DNA from: Acanthochromis polyacanthus
Lineage: Eukaryota; Chordata; Actinopteri; Pomacentridae
DNA: 64,000 nucleotides
Direction of reading: 5' to 3'
Assembly: GCF_021347895.1 (NCBI RefSeq)
Contig: NC_067117.1
Location: 17,703,858 to 17,767,857 of the forward strand
The notes below the pieces were generated by a model that was not told the origin of the DNA, did no database searches, and saw nothing but the letters and a program-made list of their open reading frames with translations. The first letter of the stretch is position 1, and each line of letters begins with the position of its first letter. The position numbers and the translations under genes were made by a program. Shown here in pieces: positions 1-16,369 of this stretch.

Positions 1-508
1 ATAACAATGATAAACAGAGAGGGGAGATAACCACAGTGGTGTGTGTATAAGAGGCCCTCGCGCTCAGCCAGCTTACAGCGCTTAGCCTCCATTAAAGATG
101 GGATGCGCAAGGGGGGGGGGGGGGAAGCGGGGGGCGGGGCGGCAGGAAAATAAGAAGCTGTTATTTTGCATGATATTAACCACATGAAAGCGTGCGGCTG
201 CCGAGGACAGTAAAAGTCGCTGAAGAAGACAGAGGGAGGGTGCAAGGAGAGGGAGGCTTGCTGGAGGAATAATGTAAATAGTGACTGGCTGAGTTATTGG
301 GCATAGCACTGTCACTGCGTGCGTGCGTGTGTGTGTGTGTGTATTATCATATGCAGCGCTGTCAGACGGTCCATTGTTTGGGAAGCGATAAAAGGCAATT
401 TCCCAGAGTCCCTTGTAGAACCACACGCTCGGCTTAATTTGAGGGCCATTTTCCGTGACAGTGTTGACAGTTTATACATCTCTCTCCCTTTTTCTCTCTC
501 TGTTTCTA

Positions 509-518
<10 letters not shown>

Positions 519-543
<25 letters not shown>

Positions 544-576
544 TTTTCTCGCATTCCCTCGCTTCCTCTGCTCATC

Positions 577-645
<69 letters not shown>
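519..645. repeat. Compound (CT)n / (GT)n microsatellite
   Basis: A run of CT dinucleotides (519-543) is followed after about 37 bases by an uninterrupted GT run (581-645, about 32 units). It is a simple sequence repeat and probably polymorphic in length. Confidence 0.97.
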
Positions 646-647
<2 letters not shown>

Positions 648-767
648 CACTTTGTAGTAAAGAAGCTTGCATTCATGTCTGTGTTTATTAGTATCTCACC
701 CCCATGTTTGGCATGTTTCCTTTGAGGAGGCAACAATACCTGATACTTTAATACCTGTCAGTGCGAA

Positions 768-800
768 CACACACACATACACACACACACACACACACAC
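768..800. repeat. (AC)n microsatellite
   Basis: An AC dinucleotide run with one AT interruption. A shorter related run lies at 1100-1117. Confidence 0.93.
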
Positions 801-1629
801 AGAGCCCTCCACGTCTGATGGGAATGTTTTTCCCTCTGCCCCGTCTTAATCTTGCCCTGACACAGAGCATTGTGAGCTGTGCTGCGCTGCCATCAGAGGA
901 GAGCATGTCCTCTCATCATCCTGAGAGAGGGCCTATTAGAGGAGCTGAGGATGATGGGAGGCAGAGAGGAGAGAGGGAGAAAAGAGAGGAGATCGCAGGT
1001 TCAGGGCAAGATAATTGACACGGAGGCTCCTATTGCCTGCGGAGGAGGTTTTTCTGTACAATGCCTTTAGTGAGAGAGAAAACAAGACGTTGTGAACAAA
1101 CACACACACACACACACTCACTGGCAAACACATGTACAGTACATTCGTGCGCACGCACACATGTGAGCAAATAGCTTTGTCTTCTGTTTGTGTGCGACTG
1201 TGTCTGCGCTGGTTGCTCAACTTTTGGGTTTGGGGCCTTGAAAATGAAACTGATGCGAAACAAGCAAGCGACTGAGTACAGTGGGAAATTTTATTTTTTA
1301 CCCTTCTACTTGTTTGATTTGAAGAAAAATGATTTATTATGGAACAGCCAAGTCATACAAAATACAAAAACTCCAGACCAAAGGATGCAACCAAATGCAT
1401 AAAAAGACAAGTTGTATGAAAGATTGAAACAAAGCAGAAAACAGAAATAGCACCATTATTGTTCATTCTTACATGAACTGAATGTACGCATTCCCAGAGG
1501 CCAGAGCAATACTTTTCAATACGAGGATTGCAAATATGTTTGTATATTTGACATTCCATCCTTACCTGGTAATGACAACAAATGCTCCAACTGACATGAT
1601 AAAATGCATATTTTGTTTATGCCCTCTAC

Positions 1630-1745
1630 TAGTGTTGTAGTGAGACCACCTAAACCGAGACCAAGACATGGCTGAGACCACAGTGTATCGAGACCGAGAC
1701 AAGGCCAAGACATTGAGGAGTCAAGACCGAGACTATACCAAATTT
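1630..1745. repeat. Teleost interspersed repeat end, GAGACC-rich (probable hAT terminus)
   Basis: The segment repeats the theme 'gagaccgagac / caagacc' many times and opens with AGTGTTGTAGTGAGACC. I know this pattern from teleost genomes as the terminal part of a dispersed repeat whose ends resemble hAT inverted repeats (C/TAGTGTTG...). It sits next to a minus-strand stretch with a hAT-like C-terminal motif (1871-2002), which supports a hAT origin. The other end could not be fixed with confidence, so the element boundaries are open. Confidence 0.6.
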
Positions 1746-1870
1746 AACTTAACCATTTTATTCAACACTTATTCATTGTAGTTTTTTCGGCAAGTGAAAG
1801 GCTGCCTGTAATACTCTTGTCTGCAACTGCAAACAAACATTTAGTATGGAATGTATCAAGCAAATATTTA

Positions 1871-2002
1871 TTATTTAGTATTGTCTGTCAGCACCTTCAG
1901 TGCCAATTTGTGCAGCTGAGGAAACCTGCCTCAGTTTTTTGCCCAAAAGACAGGCGCATTGTCAGTGTCAGAGTCTTGGACGGCTTCAAAGTATCTTCCA
2001 GT
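1871..2002 (-). pseudogene. Degraded hAT-family transposase fragment (C-terminal dimerisation region)
   Basis: Read on the minus strand, this stretch encodes APVFWAKN, a stop, then GRFPQLHKLALKVLT, and ends at a TAA (1871-1873). The pattern of an aromatic Trp followed by a short gap, FP-x-L-x-x-LA and a Leu/Val-rich helix is the hallmark of the hAT C-terminal dimerisation domain. The in-frame TGA (1931-1933) and the missing SxxR.FS-type continuation show that it is broken. The adjoining repeat end at 1630-1745 fits an old, truncated hAT copy. An open stretch just upstream on the same strand (about 2003-2190, with a Cys-Pro-Cys and Lys/His-rich run) may belong to it but is not recognised. Call rests on motif spacing only. 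Confidence 0.5.
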
Positions 2003-2190
2003 CTATGTTACAATACCTGAATCCTGGGTCGAGTTGCATTTCTTGTGAGCCTTGTAGCAGGACAGAAGGCATGGGCATTTGGCCGGTGGCAAATCACTGG
2101 GTGGATGAACAGCCATGGCTTCTGTTTCTATTGCATCTGCTTGTTCTCCACTTTTGTGGTCAAAGTGTCCTTGTAGGTTAAATATAAAGA

Positions 2191-4291
2191 TCTTTAGATG
2201 TAAATGTAGAATTACATTAGTTATCTGTTTCAAATTTCTTAAGATGTATCTGTTTTATGATGTGGTAACTTTCTGATCAAAGTTCAGTTAGGTTTAGCCA
2301 CAAAAATTACTCAATTTGCTTCATGATCACGGTTTCAGTTAAAATGGCTGCTTTGTTATGGTTGGGGATCATCATGGTCATGGAAACAAACTGTCAACAT
2401 GATGTTGAGATTAGACTAAAGGAAGAAGAAAAGCATTTTGTTGCACATTGTTGGGGAAAAGGAAACAAAGCAAGAGGTTTCAGTGTTTAAGTCTGATGTT
2501 TTGTTTGCCTATCTATCCACCACAGCCTCTTCAATAATATTACAAGTCAAGAGTATTGACTGCTAATGGGCTTTTTCAGCTGAACATAGGTGATGGGGGA
2601 CACTTGATGAAATAACTCATCCTGTAGTTCAGAGGACAGTCTGCAGGATGCTACCCATGGACATTGCATCGTGGCAGCGCTGATACAACACTGATTGGGC
2701 TGCTGCTACATTATAACCATCTTTGCCCAGCATCCAGACCTGGACAAAGACACGGTGAGAGTATACAGGAGCTGTTGCATTTCTTCTTCTAAGCCCCTAC
2801 CTCAAGTGGCAACAGAGTAGCTCAGACAAAGATAAAGCTGTGTGGCTATCTACTTACCATAATCTGTAACCCATAAAAAGAGATGAAAAGACTCCTGGAC
2901 ATTCTATTCCTTAACTCTGTTATCTTTTTTTCAACGCTGAGCTCTTCCGCTTTCTTTTCCTCACCGAGGCTATTTTATTGTATTTTCGTGAGAAACTAAC
3001 TATTCTTATTGTATGTTTTTTTTTTTTTTCCCATTATTTTTATACTTCATTGTCTGTGGAGAATTTCCCCACACTTGCGGTCTGGTGAACAAAGCCAGTG
3101 AGGTGGATTGATAAAGACACATTTTGAGTTTTGATGGGGCACTATCTGCCCTTTCTGTGTGATAAGTCAATCTTCAGTGAAAAGTGGATTAAAAAAAACA
3201 GTATACGCCACAATCTATTCAGTCTCATAAAGTTGCCAACAGAAGAATAAGGGCCAAATACCATAAAGTCTTTAAAAGGTAACACAAAAGGTTTTGCTTA
3301 TTATCTAAAGCTAGCAAGTTTTAATGTAACAGACTTTGGTAGAAATACTGAATACATTTTCTGCACTGTTTGGAAGGCCTGTCCTGTGTACAGACTCCTC
3401 TCCTCCTGTCTCTTTTACAAATGGCCCCACATAGGAAAAGAGAGTATTGTTATTTCAGACTTAATAATGTTGCAGGACTCCATCAAGACAACGCTGCTCT
3501 ATCAAACTCCTATCTCCAGAGATAATTTAATCACCAAATGCCAAACTGCCACGCTACATTTAGGTGTAATTTTCATCCATGCAAAGGTAATTTGTTTCAG
3601 TATTATGAATTAATTAAAGCCTAACGAAGATGGAAAAGGCTGTAGAATGCCTAATCAACAGGCCCTTGAAGACTGATTGATTCTCTTTCCTCCACACTCT
3701 GGCCTACCATGCTTTGTTGTTCTTGTTGTCACATCGTCTGTTCCCTTTTTCAGTCATTACCTTTTCTCTCTTTATATCCTGTCCTCTTTCTCTGAGCGTG
3801 ATGATTTAGACATCACCAAAAACTGAGGCGAGGTCTCATCCAGTCAGTCGTATGCTTCTGTCCAGGTGGTCTTCGCAAGAAGAAAACAAACATCAAGGCC
3901 ATTTCGACAAGTACTCCGACATTATGTTCAAGTGACAAAGCCTTCTAACAGAGGTAGTTATCATGATGGTAGCAAGAATGAAGTCATGTGGCATTCTTAA
4001 AGATCTAAATCTTACAGGATCAACACAGATGAATCAACAAAATCAAACTTTAAACAGAAGACCACTTTGCTTTTTTCTTTCCAGTTCAATCCAGTGCCCA
4101 ACTCTGCGTTAATTCCTGGTAATCCAAAAATCACCAAAGAGCTGAAATCTAGCATCTCTTGGCCATGAACTGTCCAGTGACCTTTGATGCCAGGTAGATG
4201 CAGTCCCACTCTTTAATATGCATTCCTTTTTGCTGTAATACAATTTAAATGAGTGAATTATATAAAAAATGTCCCTTCTGTGTGGTGGATA
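2191..4291. other. Non-coding, AT-rich
   Basis: Nothing recognisable in any frame beyond short chance open frames. There are poly-T runs near 3018. No repeat family, tRNA or exon was recognised. Confidence 0.6.
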
Positions 4292-4460
4292 TAAAGAGTA
4301 AAACTAGCTGTAAAGACCAAAAACATTTTTGTACCAGACTGTAAACACTGAAATTTCTGCTGTAAAGTTTAGCATTTTAACATGGTGATCTGTGCAGATT
4401 GACTCACTTTTAGTGCCAACCCCAAGTGGCTGTTTTAGGAACTGCAGTTTCTGCGTAATT
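4292..4460 (+). repeat. Teleost interspersed repeat fragment
   Basis: The order of words matches a dispersed repeat I know from several teleost genomes: 'ctgtaaacac', 'tttctgctgtaaag', 'cattttaacatgg', 'gattgactcac', 'caagtggc', 'aggaactgcag'. The copy is diverged and truncated downstream of 'aactgcagtttctgcg'. The class (MITE or SINE-like) is not decided from this copy. Confidence 0.65.
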
Positions 4461-4806
4461 GTTTTATTTTTTCTGAAGATTTCTGTTTTTTTTGATGATA
4501 CTTTAGTGAAGAACCATTTTTTTTAACCTGACTTTGCCAAACTACTAATTTTTACCATGATCCTCTCCCTAAACCAACAAAAAGGTCACATTAGTGTCAT
4601 TGTTGTTCCACATGGCATGGAAACAAAAAAAAATCTGTTTAAATTGGAAGACTTGTTTGCTTGATTTGTCAGCCTTACAAATGTCTGTCTGTCTGATTCA
4701 GCATGCACCTGTCTGTCTCCCTACTTTCTACTTCCTAAAAGATATCTCTGCTTATCACTGCACCATTCGTTATTATTTCTGTCCTCCCTGCAGCTTTTCT
4801 TTTTAA

Positions 4807-5127
4807 CCCTTACAAGGCCATGTTTCTGGAGAAGTATATATACTAAAACATATACTAAAACCATCTAATCCATAAAAATATCGATCAACGCGGCCCCGAT
4901 AAGAACTTCGTAATTGCGGCTTCGTTATAACGGCTCATACGGCTTTATCGTTTGAAATAAGCAAATTTGGGGCCAATGTTTATATCTTACCAAACATACG
5001 GGTGTGTGCATATTTTATGTTAATTAGCACTCATAAACAAGTCACGTGTTGAGCCGAGAATGTTCGGTTTCGACTGTGTGCACGAGTAAGCGTGAACCGA
5101 GTATACTCGGCCCCGGCTTTTTAAGGG
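4807..5127. mobile_element. piggyBac-like MITE with TTAA target duplication
   Basis: A 321-bp block is flanked on both sides by TTAA (4803-4806 and 5128-5131). It starts CCCTTA and ends with the inverse TAAGGG, so the inverted ends including the target site read TTTTAACCCTTA on both strands. TTAA duplication with CCC/GGG ends is typical of piggyBac (Kolobok also uses TTAA but with other ends). There is no coding capacity, so it is non-autonomous. The interior is unusually CpG-rich compared with its surroundings and carries two CCGAG...TCGG palindromes near the right end. It could be relatively young, since CpGs have not decayed. Confidence 0.7.
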
Positions 5128-5506
5128 TTAAAATGCTATATGATATTTGTTGACATTTAAACAGCCCTTGATTCATTCCTCATTCCAACATATGCCAGTG
5201 TGAAATGCATCAGGGCGGAGTCATGTGTCACTCAATCATCCTTGCAGCTGCTTGTCCCAAGGGCCCGGGACTTTGTTTTCACATACATGTACAAGCCGCA
5301 GGGTACCTGAAAGCGTCCTTTTCAACCCTAAACATTCACTCACAGCACCATACAGCAGAGCAAAAAAACACACTACACCATAAATCAAGGTCAGAGTACG
5401 CTAAAGTCACATGCAGACAAGCCCTTCTCACGCACACACCACACATGTCAGGTGTTATCTGTCTTTCAGATCTGCAGGCATGTACACTGTGTATGGTTTC
5501 TCTGAA

Positions 5507-5508
<2 letters not shown>

Positions 5509-5559
<51 letters not shown>
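5509..5559. repeat. (AC)n microsatellite
   Basis: An uninterrupted AC run of about 25 units. Confidence 0.97.
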
Positions 5560-10687
<5,128 letters not shown>

Positions 10688-10696
10688 GTAAAGACC

Positions 10697-11249
10697 TAGC
10701 CTAGCCGCGCTTGCCAGGGTGGGTCTAGTTACCCTCCATAAGGCTCGAGGCTGGATTCTCCTAAAACTGGCCGGACCAATCACCATGAAGTGTAGAGTCA
10801 GAAGGCGGGCATAACGAAGTGACGACAGAGGCGTGACGATTCTGACAGAAACAACCAGCGCTCAATAAACAGTTATCTTTCGACTCGGCTTTGGCCACAG
10901 TCCTTAAAGATTTGAAGCTAAAATTTAACTTGAAAGATAAACAAAGGACGGCACTGAAGTGTTTCATTGAGAAGAAAGACGTATTTGGACTTATGCCGGT
11001 GGGATATGGCAAATCCTTAATATACCAGTTGGCTCCGCGGCGCCGCTGGTTGGGAAGCTAACGGGACTTAGCCACAATCCGCCGGTGCTCTCGGAGCTAC
11101 GTCAGCCTATTCGTTGCGTTGATTGGTTGTATACCTACCCAATTGCTGCAGAGGGATTTGATAGACAACCTTTTAGCCCGCCTCCCTCCCTGTCGAGCTT
11201 CCCTAGACCCTTGTGCCGTCAGAAACATGGGTGTAGCATGGCTAGGCTA
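10697..11249 (+). mobile_element. Deletion derivative of a helicase-encoding DNA transposon
   Basis: The block begins TAGCCTAGCC and ends with its inverse GGCTAGGCTA. It is bracketed by a perfect 9-bp direct repeat GTAAAGACC (10688-10696 and 11250-11258), the target site duplication. Inside the ends a second matched word, GGGTCTAG / CTAGACCC, extends the inverted repeat. The interior keeps a short helicase 5' coding stretch and promoter-like sequence with CCAAT boxes on both strands; everything after the helicase motif I region is gone. Helicase-bearing animal DNA transposons are known (the AcademH lineage of Academ, as I recall it), but the transposase itself is absent here, so the superfamily is inferred. 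Confidence 0.75.
10879..11038 (+). pseudogene. RecQ-like helicase N-terminal fragment in a transposon
   Basis: The frame reads FDSALATVLKDLK, then LKDKQRTALKCFIEKKDVF, then the Walker A motif GYGKSLIYQLAP. This is the start of a superfamily 2, RecQ-type helicase: Q-like region, then motif I with G-x-GKS. After QLAP the frame runs into RRRWLGS and a stop, so only about 55 residues survive of a domain that needs several hundred. There is no ATG at the expected position: the codon before SFDSAL is TTA where a Met codon would be expected (inference). The first remaining Met lies inside the domain. It is therefore a non-functional remnant carried by a transposon, not a host RecQ gene. Confidence 0.72.
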
Positions 11250-11258
11250 GTAAAGACC

Positions 11259-12581
11259 TGCTTCTTTACCTGCATAAAACAGGCCCAAGCACGAAATCCT
11301 GCTCTGTAGGGAGGACAAGTGTGGACCCGATGTCCTGACTGGCTGGAGTTTGTGGAACATGCACAAACACAACAGTTCTCCATGATGAAAGACTGTCAAA
11401 TGCAAAATATTAAGGTAAAAAGATTAAATCACACGTACTCTGACTCATTACTTGTTACTACTGCACAGTGCCCTGATGCAGAGACGACCCCCCTATGTGA
11501 CGTAATTTGACCCATGCTTTGGGAAAAAAAAGGTTTTATTAGAGCTGCTCGATTAGCTTACTTTTTAATCTGAATTTCTGCCTTTATGTCTCATAAAACA
11601 TAAAACCGCACATTAACTTTTCAAACATAATATTAAAAATAAATTTAATGAAAAAAAACCTCAACCTGCAAGTTGCTCTTTTAAAGAAATTAGGAAGCAA
11701 ATGAGAGTTCTTAAAGCATGCGAGTCAAATAATATTGTATTAAAGAAATGGTCTAGTTGGGACAGGTTTAATTAGACATACAGTATGAAGGAGCTAATAG
11801 GTGTTTAATAATTCACAGTGTTTAAGAAAGAGCGCCGTTGATCAGCAGACCTTGAATTTCGGCTCGGTTTTCATCTGTCGGTGGAACAGTTAAAGATGGA
11901 TGTGTTTCTGATTATCACAGGTGTTTAAGAATCATCTCAGATTTTACCTTTAGTTAGAGTCGAGCTTTAGAGTTTAAAAACAAGCTATGAGTTCAGCTTA
12001 CACAGGCACTGCTGGACATGGATGTGTGTGTATATATGATGCTGAAGGGAGTGAAAGTGTGTACGAGTCAATTGGGTGCCTGCTTGTAGGTGCGTGTGTG
12101 TGTGTGTGCATGTTCGCCAGGAGAGAAGAGGATCCGATTAGTACTACTCTGAAAGTAATTACCTTAATTAAAGCAGTAATGTGTGGAGACAGAGGGGAGA
12201 AAGGGAGGGGGGCGAGGCAGGGGAGAACCTGCCATCTTTTATGGGGCAGTTTAGGGACTGTGTGATTTAAGGGGCACACTCAACAGAGACGGGGGGAAGA
12301 GAGAGGGAGGGACAGAGATATAGTTGGGGATGAAAGAAAAGCGGGACTGAGTGAGGATGAAAGTGGGGTTTTGTCGTTTTTGTTATAAGAGTATGAAAAG
12401 AGGTGAAGGTAGGTAAGTGAGTGAGGAAGAGGGGGATTGTGGGAGAAAAACTAGGATACTTCTTGCAGAAATCTGGCCAACTTTATTTTTCTTGACTTCT
12501 CCTGTCAGCAGACATTTGCTTTCACCTCGCTGCTCACTACACTCTCCTGCAAACATGCACAAACTTACACCAAGCGCACAA

Positions 12582-12583
<2 letters not shown>
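11259..12583. other. Non-coding region
   Basis: AT-rich to 11,980, then G-rich purine tracts (12,180-12,430). A short TG run lies at 12,090-12,110. No exon was recognised. Confidence 0.6.

Positions 12584-12657
<74 letters not shown>
12584..12657. repeat. (AC)n microsatellite
   Basis: An uninterrupted AC run of about 37 units. Confidence 0.97.
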
Positions 12658-12660
<3 letters not shown>

Positions 12661-15600
12661 GAGAAAACAATCCACAATAGCTTCGATTACACGCCGTTGA
12701 ACCTCATGTTACAAAGCAGATACGCTGGGCCTTATCTGGCCTGGCACATTACTCAACCCTGCTATGGCACTTCCTCTGTAAGCTATTTGTACCCCACCAG
12801 ACACACAAACACACACATGTACTGTATGGACCAGTGCCAGTGAAGTGGTCTGATACCGCTGGGTGTCTGACGTGGGTTGAGGGGAGGGGGGTTGTTTTCT
12901 TCACCTGTACCACTACCCAGCTCTGCCTCACTCACCCTATTGCTGATAAAATACTTTCGCAATATTGTTCTGCATGTTTTTATACTTTCCAAGGTCCCAC
13001 TCTGTCGTTTGCATTGGCCTTGCGCTCGCATGTGTGTGTGTGCGCGCGCGCATCCTTGTGTCTGGACGTGTTTGTGTGCAGTCTTGTGTCTGCGCATTAA
13101 CGTGTACGCTATCGGATCTGCGGAACCAGACAAAGGCACGGAGAGCCGTTCGCACATTTGCATGAGTTGGAGGTCTCGTCGTAATGGTTGGTTAATGGAA
13201 ATCAAATAACAACCTACGGAATACAGTCAGCGGTGTGTCCTTGCACTGCATACAGCATACAGGTGTGTGTGTGTGTGTGTGTGTGCGCGTGCCAGCAATG
13301 GAGTCGCAAGTGAAATAGCATCTTTTTTTGATAGAGTGATAATGAAAATAATAACATCCCTGACAAAGTATTCATAACAGTAATGATGAATGCCATATTT
13401 CTCAGAAAGATGCATCAGAGGCGTCTTGGTTAAAAGAAAACAGTGGCCGGCGTCGTCTCCCACACCCTCAAATTATCTGCCGCTTTCACATTTCACTGAT
13501 AGCATAGATGAGAGCTGAGAAAAATGGACACACAATTATGCTCACTTGTCGTATATTAATACTGCTTCTTGACATCTTCCATGGACCCTGAGCTGTCATC
13601 TCTTTGTCTGCTTTAATTGAAAATTAATGGTTAGTGCGTTGCTAAGGCAACAGCGGCAGCGGTGGTGGGTAGTGAGCCACATTCAGACAGACACCAGTGG
13701 CATTGTTTGTCCTGTCTGACCTTGGAAGTCAGGGGGAAAAAAAGAAAGAAGAAAGGCAGAGGAGGACAAAAAAACACATTAAGAAGAGAATAGAGAGTTA
13801 AGGGTTGAAATGTTGTCCATTGGAGCGAGGGAGAAAAATAAAATAAAGTTATTGTGGCGCGGTTTTGGCCAGGTAGAGAGAAAGAAAACTGTGCTGGGGT
13901 GACTGAGGAGGGGACTGAAGATATGATGTCAAAATGCCAAATGGGGAGAATTATGTTTGAGTAAGAAAGCAGAAAAAGGCCTGGTGATTCTTCTCTGGAG
14001 CGACAGGATTACCTTTGTGCTGATGGAGTCAGAGGGCACTTCATGGCCCTGTAATCATCTGGACACAGGTGTGGGAGTGTGAAAGACAGAAATTGTGTGA
14101 GTGTGTATAGAGGTGTGCGTGGACATTTTGGTCCTAATGTTTACAAATCCATCAGCGTGGACACAGTGCCAAATGGACACTGACTTCAAGGCCAGGCATC
14201 TGTAGATTGACAGAGAAGCTTATGGACGTCACACAATTTACTCTCCGGGCCTAAGATGAGGAGAGATGCAGGGGGTTACTGAAGGCATGATGAAAAGCCA
14301 TTTATAAAAATATAAAATAAATGATGTACAACTCTGATTTACTCTCAAAAGATGTCAGATGTCGCACTTATATAAGGAGTTTTGGAGAAAACAGATGCAA
14401 TTGAATACCTGTTCAAAAGGCTTTTTAAAATTATTTTTTTAGAATTTAATGCATAGAAAAGGAAAAAAAGATGCAATATAACGCAAGGCTACTGTATCGT
14501 ACTCCTTAGTGTCTGTTATTTGTTTTGTGGGATGCTAAGTTTATACTGGATGGTTATAAAATCAAAAATTAACTGAGAAAATGTTTTAATGCATTCAGTC
14601 TTTTCTGCTGTTTCTATAATAGACATACATTTAGAAGTCTCCCAGTCAGATGTGGAAGTATGAGGGTTAATTTCTGAATAGAGGGTTTTTCTCCCCTCTA
14701 GAGCCACAGAATACCAGATAAATAGTTTATGACATGTTGTGTGACAGTGCCTCTTGTGTATTTTAACGTAATCACCATATTTGGAAAGAGAGCTACTTTC
14801 TTTGGATTAACAGATGAATCAGCATAATAACCAACTGCATTAAGGAGCCTTGTTAGAGTATTATTTCTCATTCAGACTTCAGCTAAACATGGTTACACAC
14901 TAATATTAACATACCGAAGCACTATTCCTCTTTCTTCTTTCAGTCTTGCTTGGTGGATGCTGTGTTGAGCTTTTCAAACTCCGTGGGCCAATGAATGTAG
15001 ATTATCAAAACCTTGTCTTCAGAGACAAAGAAAAATAACACAGCAATGCTTCATTATGTGGCATCTTGAGTGGATCCTTGGCGACTGGTTACTGGTTTTA
15101 GTCATACATTACAAATTCATACTTTAAGTCCTCTCCGCACTTCAGGCTTTAGAGAAACAACTCAGGATAACATTTTGCAGCACTCACTGCAGTACTTTTG
15201 TGTGAACAAAGCGTGTGTGTATTTGTGAGCGATTGCTTGATCACAGCTCAAGTACACCCACTAGCCTGACTGCACTTGTAAAGAGTTGTGTTTGAATGAA
15301 TCACGGTACATGTACAATGTATCTTCAAAAACATTTACCTCGTGAGCGCTCTTTCTGCACACAATTCTGTCTTTCTCATGGCTCGGCCTAAAATGTGGAC
15401 TGATAATGAATCGAACGCATTTCAGGGTTGGAGGGCAACTCTGTGTGTGTGTGTGTGTGCGCACGTTTGGACGTAGATGTGCAAACAGTTGTGTGTGCAT
15501 ATTTGTGTGTTGTCCGTCACTGTGTCCATGATTGAAAAACTCTCCGAGGGTTGGAAGGTCATGGCACATTTATTGATTGAAACTTTCTTATGCAGACATT

Positions 15601-16369
15601 CTGTGAAGGTTGAGCGACTTTCCATTCCCATTGTGTATTCGGTTACAAATGTGACGATTCACTGCTTTTGACAGGTCACACAGCAGCTATTTTTTTCTTT
15701 AGCAAACTTACCCAGAAATGTGTTTTTTTTTTTTTGCCACTTACACACAATGTTTCGTCATTTGTGCAAGTCAAGTCACGTTGATCATGATCATTTCGCG
15801 CAACAAACTTCATCTCAAGTGCTTCAAATTTGAGATACAAGGTTAACGTCAAAAATTCACTGAACTGTTTTATATGTTACAGTATTATACAGAGAAAACC
15901 CAAAGATTACCTTTGTGCAAGTCCTTCATGACAGCTAAGATTTTCTAAAGAAAGAGACCTCCAGCAGAGCCAGATGGAGGCAGGATGGCAATCTTTCTCA
16001 TCTGGTTGGGGCGAGAGGAGAGCAGAGAGAAATAGGATGAGCAGTGAGAAACAACAAAAAACAAATAATGTTACAATAGGCAAGAGGTATATTGGTGTGC
16101 CATGTAAGAACATATCAGAAACATGGGGTTCTGGTGTGAGAGATATCTGCAAAAAAGTGCAGGGAGAAAGAGGACAGATAGGAAAAAAGACAAAGTAGAG
16201 CAGAGAGGAGGCACTGAAGCTAATGACATGCAATAGTGGTACATAAATGAATGGAGGGGTGAAAAGTACGACAAAAACAGGAAACCAGGTAAAAGGAAAT
16301 GAGTAAAAACAATTGATCAATGCAAAATAGCAAGTGGTTAAAACAAAACTAAGAGTGGATATGACTGGG
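12658..16369. other. Non-coding region with short TG tracts and possible regulatory blocks
   Basis: TG/CG-alternating runs occur at 13,033-13,052, 13,263-13,290 and 15,441-15,464. Complex, low-repeat stretches at 13,080-13,210 and 13,520-13,690 look like candidate conserved regulatory sequence; the latter contains an RFX X-box. No exon was recognised. Confidence 0.55.
13638..13651. promoter_or_regulatory. RFX X-box-like site
   Basis: GTTGCTAAGGCAAC fits the X-box consensus GTHNYY-(AT)-RRNAAC at both half-sites, with AA in place of AT as the central pair. RFX factors bind such imperfect palindromes, often upstream of ciliary genes. It is followed by a GC-rich triplet stretch (cagcggcagcggtgg). 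No promoter is visible nearby, so if it is functional it would be distal. Confidence 0.4.

Larger units (their letters stand above)
1..1629. other. Non-coding region with simple repeats
   Basis: No open frame here has a recognisable domain. The open frames over 310-700 are translations of (GT)n and (CT)n tracts. The sequence mixes GC-rich purine runs (100-140, 950-990) with a complex, non-repetitive stretch at about 380-475 and another at 840-960 that could be regulatory. No splice-flanked exon was recognised. Confidence 0.7.

Noticed and set aside
312..700. Open frames of Cys-Val or His-Thr repeats
   Set aside because: They are translations of the GT and CT tracts, run on both strands at once and carry no domain. 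The same holds for comparable frames at 12,383-12,680, 32,344-32,589, 40,721-40,939 and 62,799-63,122.
1630..2692. A complete hAT element bounded by AGTGTTGTA (1630) and its inverse TACAACACT (about 2684-2692)
   Set aside because: The two words are inverse, but no 8-bp target duplication flanks them and the similarity stops after nine bases. The right boundary is not supported.
10879..11038. A host RecQ helicase pseudogene
   Set aside because: The fragment lies inside a TIR- and TSD-bounded element, so a transposon-encoded helicase explains it better.
11538..11560. Start of a teleost 'gagctgctcgatta' repeat
   Set aside because: Only about 20 bases match the remembered repeat start and the rest does not follow, so it is too short to call.
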